A stretch of 15,917 nucleotides of DNA, taken from positions 1 through 15,917 of the forward strand of contig CAMYNC010000136.1 in the NCBI GenBank assembly GCA_947259685.1, given 5' to 3'. Of this stretch, positions 6,534 through 12,058 are shown piece after piece. The notes under the pieces were generated by a model. The model searched no databases. It was given only the letters and a program-made list of their open reading frames with translations, and was not told the origin of the DNA. The DNA comes from an uncultured Desulfuromonadales bacterium (GTDB lineage: Bacteria; Desulfobacterota; Desulfuromonadia; Desulfuromonadales; Geopsychrobacteraceae). The position numbers were made by a program, and so were the translations under genes. Positions within the stretch are counted from its first letter, which is position 1, and each line of letters opens with the position of its first letter.

Positions 6534-7980
6534 CTATTTACTGTCAGGGGTTACCACTCTCAAGTGTTGATAACCCAACCCTTCTCCCCAGAAGAACAGT
6601 TCATCTCCCGGGTGCAGGTAATAGCCCTGGGTCGGGGCAAAGAATATGTCGTAAAAACCTTCAGGCCCCTTCCAGAACAGCAGGTTTTCGGCCAGCGGCA
6701 GAAGCCACCAGGGCTTGGCGCTGATCACCGACCCGCCCGGAGTTCCGAGGGCGATCAGGTCACCGGCGTTGAGCAGAGGGTCTGCTCCATTAAAAGCCAG
6801 AGCATTTCCTGTTGGATTGAGCAGGGAACGGATGATTCATGCGGGGCGAAAGTTTTTTCGGGTCAGCGGCGGCGACGAGAAACGGGCCATGCGCTGCATA
6901 GCGGCCCCAACTTGCGGCATAGCTCCATAGATGACAGGTCAGCTCATCCCAGATGCCGAGAGTTCCATCGAGAGCTGAATCTCCAACCCGGTACGGATTA
7001 TCCTCCGCGACCTTTTCATCCTGGAAGGCCCGCAGGATCTTGCCCATCGCCTGAGGATCACGCACCTTCGAATCGGAGAAGAGAAGATAGCCGGCCACAG
7101 CCCTGCGCAGATCTGCATCACTCATCTTTTGGACATCATCCCAGGTAAGGTCCCGACCGATCAGCACCGCGATCTCCACCTCGTAATCGAGATGCCCGGG
7201 CACACTTCGATTCTGGCCACTCAAGGATGGAATTTTCACCTGTTCTGGGGCGCTAATCGTGTCCAAGGGACCGGGAAGGGTTATCCATGCCCCAGCACTT
7301 TTCCCTGCTTCACCTGGCGCCGGCACCGGTGGATATTTTCTGAAAATACGCGGTCTGGCCTGCTGCAAGCGGGCGATCAACTCGGTTTTTTCCGGTAGGG
7401 ACAGATCACTGAAGAGATGACTCGGGTAATTCGCTGCAACGGCATAGATCTGCTTGGGTTGCGCTATCGGTGCGCTGAGGCGGGTGGCCATTTCATCAAA
7501 GGATATCTCTTTAATCTGCAAAGCAGCATCAGGACCCCGCCCTTCCTGAGACCAGCTCATAAGCAATTTTTTTAAAGCAGCGCGCCGCCCGGGGTCGCTC
7601 AGGATCGACAGTGGAGTCGCACCTGTCGCCAAGGGGAGATAGCGCAACCGCTCGGTCTCCGAGTCGATATCGAGCAGGACTCCGAAGCTATGATCGTCTA
7701 CACCTGAGACCCCAAGAAACGTCAGCTCCTGCTGAGAATCCAGACCCGCCAACCAGGCTGGACCGGGAGTCAGGGTTTGTTCGCTGGCCGTGATGGATCT
7801 AAGCAGATCTGCAGCGGGCAACCGATCTCTCAGGGCCGTATCGTCAAACGCACCTGGTTTGACCCGCTCAGGTGAACAGCCCGTCATAGCTGACAAAAGA
7901 AAATACAGGCCGACTAAGCTCCCTATCCTCGCCGCAGACATCGCTAGAACTTTTAATAAACCATCGGTTCTTACCCGCAT
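6534..7980 (-). pseudogene. Lipoprotein of the fumarylacetoacetate hydrolase (FAH) family, frameshifted
   Basis: The first frame runs from the ATG at 7980 (AAGGA 6 nt upstream) to a TAA at 6790-6792, 396 aa. FAH-like coding then continues in the +1 frame to the TAG at 6534-6536; one surplus base near 6836-6837 reconciles them into 481 aa. Seen: signal peptide with lipobox MTGC (Cys35); a family-specific N-terminal region; FAH core with AVAANYPSH (180-188), PRIFRKYPP (210-218), metal ligands E267 and E269 in DYEVEIAVLIGRDL, D303 and D308; after the shift NAGDLIALGTPGG, the usual FAH C-terminal metal-site loop, then an unusual 55-residue extension. FAH enzymes cleave C-C bonds or hydrate/decarboxylate oxo-acids in the cytoplasm; a lipid-anchored form is odd. 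It could be a recent pseudogene, an assembly error, or recoding. It converges on the 5832 gene with 3 nt between the stops. Confidence 0.8.
6836..6837 (-). other. Frameshift site in the FAH lipoprotein gene
   Basis: On the coding strand the sequence reads CGC ATG AATCATCCG. Dropping one A of the AA (complement of TT at 6836-6837) gives ATG ATC ATC CGT and opens the frame through to 6534. The shift must fall after the in-phase TGA of the +1 frame (overlapping this ATG) and before the TAA at 6790, so the nearby A6 run (complement of 6853-6858) cannot be the site. Confidence 0.7.
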
Positions 7981-8109
7981 GAGAGGTCCTTCACAAAAGG
8001 GACGCAGATCGGCTTAAAGTTTATCCATTCATCAAATCTTAGCTTAGCAGTGAAAGAGCGAATTACCATATTTTGTCTGCTGAGACTCCAGGATTTGATC
8101 AGTTCAAAT

Positions 8110-8122
8110 TTTGGCTATTTTT
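8110..8122 (+). repeat. 13-bp direct repeat, copy 1
   Basis: TTTGGCTATTTTT, identical to 8163-8175. The start-to-start distance is 53 bp, about five helical turns, so the two copies would face the same side of the DNA. It lies upstream of the 8273 promoter. Candidate activator or repressor sites; could be chance in AT-rich DNA. Confidence 0.5.
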
Positions 8123-8162
8123 TACCTCAAGGAATAGATGGTAAGTAGCTGCTTTTTGTGGC

Positions 8163-8175
8163 TTTGGCTATTTTT
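8163..8175 (+). repeat. 13-bp direct repeat, copy 2
   Basis: TTTGGCTATTTTT, second copy, about 95 bp upstream of the predicted -10 element at 8273. See copy 1 for spacing. Confidence 0.5.
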
Positions 8176-8269
8176 AGACACAATTCTTATTATCTTGACT
8201 GAAAAGCCCTCAGCGAGCCTGACTTGGTCTCGTCGGGATACCCGCCATCGTGCTAACATCATTGAAGGA

Positions 8270-8278
8270 TGGTATAAT
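8270..8278 (+). promoter_or_regulatory. Extended -10 promoter for the motor operon
   Basis: TGGTATAAT: a perfect -10 hexamer (8273-8278) preceded by the TGn extension. No recognisable -35 lies 16-18 bp upstream, which is usual for extended -10 promoters and suggests help from an activator. Expected start near 8285, giving a leader of about 93 nt. Confidence 0.6.
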
Positions 8279-8316
8279 TCCTAGCAATGTGACTGAACCT
8301 GAAACCATTAGCATAG

Positions 8317-8345
8317 GTAGCCATTCGGAAACTCCTTATGGCTAC
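8317..8345 (+). promoter_or_regulatory. Inverted repeat in the leader of the motor operon
   Basis: GTAGCCAT (8317-8324) and ATGGCTAC (8338-8345) are perfect complements around a 13-nt loop. In RNA this is an 8-bp hairpin ending about 24 nt before the ribosome site (AGGA, 8369-8372). In DNA it is a possible operator downstream of the promoter. It has no T tract, so it is not an intrinsic terminator, and it does not match a riboswitch I know. Confidence 0.5.
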
Positions 8346-8377
8346 TACAACGTTTCTGCCCGGAAGACAGGATTTTT

Positions 8378-9322
8378 ATGCCGCAGCCATTAGACGATAA
8401 AAGAAATAAATGGCAATTCATTCAGCCGCGAGCAACAACTGTTTTCCTTGGCATGAGTTTTCTTTTCGTCTTTCTCGTTACCTTCAAATTATCCAGTTTC
8501 GCTGCCACTGAAGACTGGGTGAACTCGACCCGAACCAATATCCTGGCTCTCGCCAGCGCTCGGACCACAGCCGTGAAAGAACTTGAAAACCTGACTCTCT
8601 CGGCCAAGGAGACTTCTGACTACCAGGATTTTGTTGTCTTTCTGAATACCCGGATCCTGACCTACTGCCGGGAATTGGCCAAGGAATCTTCTCTGACGGC
8701 GATTGCCGACCTGCCCTGCCCCATGGTCGCCCAATTGCCAGCAGGACAGGGAGGGGCAGCAGCCAAACAAGGAGAAGCGAAGGAACGAGTGAATTATCCA
8801 CCGGTCGGCATGGGGTCCTCTCAAACCCAGGCCGAAAAGACCGGGGAGCTGAATGATCAATTTCTCAATGCCCTGGGAAATTTTGACGAGATGCTGTTGA
8901 AAGAAGATGCCAAGGTCGCCTCCAGAGTCCCTCGACAGAGGGAAACCGGAAATGCCGGGACGGCTGGGTCGGGAATGGGTTCTGGTGCTTCAGGCAGTGC
9001 CGGAGCAGAGGGTACAGGGGAATCCTCTGGTGATGGGGTACAGGGTTCGGATGCTGATGAAGGCTCTGCCGCAACCGGCACAAGTGGCACACAAACCGGC
9101 AAGGCAGGTGGAGACGGTGCTCCTGGCGCAGGAGGAACAGGCAAACGAACCGGGCAGACCCGAGCCGGGGTCCCTGACGGCCAACTTCCCCCGCCGGAGG
9201 ATGATGACATCGTGGCCCGACAACTGCGCGAGGCGGCCGAAAAAGAAACCGACCCAGAACTGAAGAAGAAGCTCTGGGAGGAATACTGGAAATACAAAGG
9301 CGTCGCTCCCAAAGGTGGGTAA
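8378..9322 (+). CDS. Single-pass membrane protein with Gly/Ser/Thr-rich linker
   Basis: A 314-aa protein; the ATG follows AGGA by 5 nt. Basic N-terminus, TM helix (about 19-38), then an extracytoplasmic part: a helical segment (about 45-110) with two cysteines (C97, C114) that could form a disulfide, a helical patch around 155-175 (GELNDQFLNALGNFDEML), a low-complexity G/S/A/T/E linker of roughly 75 residues (190-267), and a highly charged C-terminal helix starting with PPPEDDDIVARQLREAAEKE (271-290) and ending near WKYKG. The ordered tail after a long flexible linker suggests a tethered docking peptide. First gene of the operon, 4 nt before the lipoprotein gene. I do not recognise a named family. 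The alternative that it is a regulatory anti-sigma-like protein has no support in the sequence. Confidence 0.88.
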   Translation: MPQPLDDKRNKWQFIQPRATTVFLGMSFLFVFLVTFKLSSFAATEDWVNSTRTNILALASARTTAVKELENLTLSAKETSDYQDFVVFLNTRILTYCRELAKESSLTAIADLPCPMVAQLPAGQGGAAAKQGEAKERVNYPPVGMGSSQTQAEKTGELNDQFLNALGNFDEMLLKEDAKVASRVPRQRETGNAGTAGSGMGSGASGSAGAEGTGESSGDGVQGSDADEGSAATGTSGTQTGKAGGDGAPGAGGTGKRTGQTRAGVPDGQLPPPEDDDIVARQLREAAEKETDPELKKKLWEEYWKYKGVAPKGG

Positions 9323-9326
9323 ATAG

Positions 9327-10514
9327 ATGATGGACAGACTCTTACTGATGCTGACGGTTTTATTGCTGCTGGCTGGCTGCGCCACCAGGGGCACGATTGC
9401 CGAGAATGTAAAACCTTTGGTCGCGGCAAAAGAACTTGATAGTAGTGAACTGCTCGACGTGGCCATCAGCGTATTCGAATCCAAGGAGCTCACCGAAGAG
9501 GAAAAGGAAAAGCTCGGCCTGACCGAGGAGATCCGTAAGGCTGAAGAGCGTTATGTGCCAATTCATCTCAAATACACCATGCAGCGTTCCGGCTACTGGG
9601 GCGCCGTCCGAGTTATCCCAGGAGAAGGCAGTGGGCATGTTCAGGTGCACGGCACCATCAATCGTTCTGATGGGGAGGTCTTGTCACTCAAGATTGAGGC
9701 CATGGATGAACGGGGTGTCCAGTGGTTCGAGAAAACCTATACCGAAGTTCTCAAACCTTCGGATTATAGGGGGAGTATTCCGCAAAAAAGTGACCCTTTT
9801 CAGAACCTCTATAACACCATTGCGAATGACCTGATAACCCAGCGCCAGAAACTTACTGCCAGTGATCTAGAGGAGATTCAGCAGATCTCTGAACTTCGTT
9901 TTGCTGAGAATATGGCTCCGGATGCCTTCGCTGGTTATTATTCCACAGACAAGACTGGCCGCTATCACCTGAATCGGCTGCCCGCGGAAGAGGATCTGAT
10001 GCTCAAGCGGGTGCGTGGCGTTCAGTTACGCGACCAGATGCTCATCGACACAATCAATGGCTATTACGATAATTACTATCAAGATCTTTGGCACCCCTAT
10101 GGCGATTGGCGACAACTTTACAGCGAGGAAATAACCGCCTTGAGAAAAGTTGAGAACCAGGCCTTGACCCGCCAGCTGCTGGGCGCCGCAGCAGTGATCG
10201 GGGGCCTGATTATCAACGCGACGGACAATGGTAGTTTGTCCCGTTCCGGGTTGCCCGGGGTGATGATCGTGGGCGGAGCGGCGGCCGTTTACAGCGGCTT
10301 TCAAAAACGCGAGGAGACCCAAATTCACAAGGATGTCATTGAGGAGCTGAGCCAGTCATTCTCCTCTGAAGCAACCCCTCTGGTGCTGGAGGTGGTGGGG
10401 GAAACCGTCAGACTCAGCGGTTCGGCTGAGGAACAGTACCAACAATGGCGGGCGCTACTGAGGGATATTTACGCCTCGGAAACCGGCTTGCCGCTGAAGA
10501 CCGGCGAGAATTAA
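9327..10514 (+). CDS. Large lipoprotein of unknown function
   Basis: A 395-aa protein; AAGGTG (9312-9317) is 9 nt upstream of a tandem ATG ATG, so either Met may be used. Lipoprotein signal with lipobox LAGC (Cys18); the next residue is Ala, not Asp, so outer-membrane sorting is expected under the enteric +2 rule. An acidic helical region (35-75) is followed by a beta-rich region (80-145, with alternating pattern around SGHVQVHGTINRSDGEVLSL) and a Tyr-rich helical region (200-270). Two Gly/Ala hydrophobic stretches come next (284-298 and 309-325), long enough to insert in a membrane as a hairpin or to oligomerise, and then a mixed C-terminal domain. No family name recognised. It is probably the outer-membrane-facing part of the machine encoded by this operon. 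Confidence 0.9.
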   Translation: MMDRLLLMLTVLLLLAGCATRGTIAENVKPLVAAKELDSSELLDVAISVFESKELTEEEKEKLGLTEEIRKAEERYVPIHLKYTMQRSGYWGAVRVIPGEGSGHVQVHGTINRSDGEVLSLKIEAMDERGVQWFEKTYTEVLKPSDYRGSIPQKSDPFQNLYNTIANDLITQRQKLTASDLEEIQQISELRFAENMAPDAFAGYYSTDKTGRYHLNRLPAEEDLMLKRVRGVQLRDQMLIDTINGYYDNYYQDLWHPYGDWRQLYSEEITALRKVENQALTRQLLGAAAVIGGLIINATDNGSLSRSGLPGVMIVGGAAAVYSGFQKREETQIHKDVIEELSQSFSSEATPLVLEVVGETVRLSGSAEEQYQQWRALLRDIYASETGLPLKTGEN

Positions 10515-10517
10515 GCA

Positions 10518-10533
10518 GGCCCACTAGCGGGCC
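10518..10533 (+). other. Small hairpin between the lipoprotein and TPR genes
   Basis: GGCCC (10518-10522) pairs with GGGCC (10529-10533) around a 6-nt loop and is followed by CATTTTA. It is short, and the T run is interrupted, so I expect at most partial termination or an RNA-processing/stability element within the operon. Confidence 0.35.
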
Positions 10534-10561
10534 CATTTTAGAATGAGTCATCAACAATCCA

Positions 10562-12058
10562 ATGACCGACAATTCGCCCCATAACGGGCGCGGAGAGAAT
10601 CCGCCCGAGAGCCCGCCGGAACTCGTCCCTCCTGACCGGGCAGAAGCGAAGCAGACAACCCATCCCCGCACCGGTCAGCTACTGGTGTTGGGTCTCGGGT
10701 TGTTCCTGGTGCTGGCCGCTGTGGCGGTGCTGTTTCTGCCATCCACACCAGAGGCACCACCTGCGGTCCAGTCGGAGGCAGTACAACCGGCCCCCCAACC
10801 GCAGCCTCCCCTGCCCCAACAGCCCAAGCCGGATGAAACAGGTAAAGAGACCAGTCGCCTCCTGGAACAATGGCTGCGGGATCAAGCGAAAGCCGAGGCG
10901 GTAAATATCGCTGCCTGGGGCGGTGACTCCTATGCTCAGGCCATTGCCCAGGCGAGAGCCTGTGAACAAGGTTTTGCAGACAAACAATTTTCAGCCGCCA
11001 GAGAGGCTTGCGAAACCGCTATCGGCATCCTGGAACAGCTCATGGGTTCACGGGAGGCTCTGCTTGCCGAGGCGCTTCGCGCTGGATTCCTGGCTCTTGA
11101 AAATGGCCAACCGCAAGTGGCGACTGAACAGTTTCAACGCGCGCTGGCTATCGAAGCCGACCATAAACAGGCCATTTTAGGCTTAGGCCGGGCAGAAAAC
11201 CTGCCGGAGGTTCTACGACTGGTGGAGGCCGGGCAAATGAAAGAGCAGGCCGATGATGCCGAAGGGGCGCTGCAGAGCTACCGTGAAGCCAACTCCCTCG
11301 ATCCAGACTTCTTGCCTGCGCGAGAGATGCTTGAGCGCTTGGAGGCCAGCATTGCCGACAAGCAGTTTAACCTGGCAATGAGTCGGGCTCTGCAGGCGCT
11401 GGCGAAAGGGGATCTGTCCAGCGCTGCCACTGCTTTGCAACAAGCACAAGCCCTCAACAGCAACGACCCCGCCCTGAAAGATCTTAAGCTACAGCTCAGC
11501 CAGGCCCAGTTGGCGAAAAAACTGGATCGTTTGCGGCAAACAGGAGCCAGCCTGGAAAAGCGTGAAAATTGGCCGGAGGCACTGAACGCCTGCGTTCAGG
11601 CGCTGGCCCTCGATTCCAAGGCAGCCTTTGCTGCCAACTGTCGGGAAAGAGTGAGCCAGCGCATCGAACTTGACGGTCGCCTGCAATCCTTCCTCTCCCA
11701 ACCGGAGAGACTCTTTGCCGATGCCGTGCTCAAAGAGGCACGGCAGGTTCTTGCCTATGCCTCGCAAGTGACACCCAGCGGGCCACGGATCAGCTCACAG
11801 ATTGAGCAACTGGGACAACTAATCCGCCAGGCGGAAGCCACAGTTGAGGTGGTAATTCATTCGGATGGTCTTACCGATGTTGTGGTTTTTCATGTCGGCC
11901 GGTTGGGCCGCTTCCAGGAGAAAACCCTGGTCCTGCGCACCGGCAACTATACCGCCACGGGAAGTCGCAATGGTTATCGCGATGTGCGCCAGACCCTCAA
12001 AGTGCGTCCCGAATCAGGAAATCTGGTATTTACTCTGAGCTGTCAGGAGCCGATTTGA
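10562..12058 (+). CDS. Membrane-anchored TPR protein with C-terminal PEGA-like domain
   Basis: A 498-aa protein. An upstream in-frame TGA (10544-10546) makes the ATG at 10562 the first possible start. There is no clear ribosome site, so translation may be weak. Order: Pro/Glu-rich cytoplasmic N-terminus (1-37), TM (about 38-59), Pro/Gln spacer (61-91), several tetratricopeptide-type helical repeats (about 121-365; for example QVATEQFQRALAIEADHKQA at 185-204 and WPEALNACVQALALDSKAAF at 337-356), a helical spacer, and a C-terminal beta domain (427-495) with the PEGA-like pattern LRTGNYTATGSRNGYRDVRQ. TPRs bind partner proteins; PEGA domains are extracytoplasmic beta modules often found in envelope proteins. 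The stop overlaps the next start (TTGA). Probable periplasmic scaffold of the complex. Confidence 0.92.
   Translation: MTDNSPHNGRGENPPESPPELVPPDRAEAKQTTHPRTGQLLVLGLGLFLVLAAVAVLFLPSTPEAPPAVQSEAVQPAPQPQPPLPQQPKPDETGKETSRLLEQWLRDQAKAEAVNIAAWGGDSYAQAIAQARACEQGFADKQFSAAREACETAIGILEQLMGSREALLAEALRAGFLALENGQPQVATEQFQRALAIEADHKQAILGLGRAENLPEVLRLVEAGQMKEQADDAEGALQSYREANSLDPDFLPAREMLERLEASIADKQFNLAMSRALQALAKGDLSSAATALQQAQALNSNDPALKDLKLQLSQAQLAKKLDRLRQTGASLEKRENWPEALNACVQALALDSKAAFAANCRERVSQRIELDGRLQSFLSQPERLFADAVLKEARQVLAYASQVTPSGPRISSQIEQLGQLIRQAEATVEVVIHSDGLTDVVVFHVGRLGRFQEKTLVLRTGNYTATGSRNGYRDVRQTLKVRPESGNLVFTLSCQEPI
12045..12049 (+). promoter_or_regulatory. Ribosome binding site for a TTG start
   Basis: AGGAG 5 nt before the TTG at 12055. 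It decides the start of the PEGA/SUMF1 gene: the upstream TPR gene ends in the TTGA overlap, and no ATG lies nearby in frame. Confidence 0.75.

Larger units (their letters stand above)
7981..8377. other. 397-bp intergenic regulatory region
   Basis: This is the only stretch over 300 bp without a gene. It separates the divergent FAH lipoprotein gene and the motor operon. It is clearly more AT-rich than its flanks. It holds a 13-bp direct repeat, an extended -10 promoter and a leader inverted repeat (listed separately). I found no convincing small ORF, tRNA or rho-independent terminator in it, and no clear promoter for the FAH gene. Confidence 0.7.

Noticed and set aside
6527..6563. Bidirectional terminator between the converging stops (TTGAGAG with CTCTCAA)
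   Set aside because: The stem is 7 bp with a 23-nt loop, is AT-containing and lacks a T tract on either side, so it is too weak to call.
6853..6858. A6 run as a slippery site for programmed frameshifting in the FAH gene
   Set aside because: The required shift is +1, and shifting at this run leads straight into a TGA of the new frame before the conserved part.
7981..8100. Promoter for the FAH lipoprotein gene on the minus strand
   Set aside because: I saw only scattered partial -10 and -35 matches with poor spacing, none good enough to list.
8285..8377. Riboswitch, in particular a GEMM cyclic-di-GMP type, in the motor operon leader
   Set aside because: There is a hairpin, but the conserved core sequences are missing and no terminator or sequestering arm is evident.
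8857..9429. Open frame of 190 codons on the minus strand, very rich in Pro and Ser
   Set aside because: It is the complement of the Gly/Ser linker coding region; the repetitive GC-rich sequence keeps several frames open.
10543..10584. 13-codon leader peptide overlapping the TPR start
   Set aside because: It has no ribosome site and no amino-acid bias typical of attenuation; likely chance.
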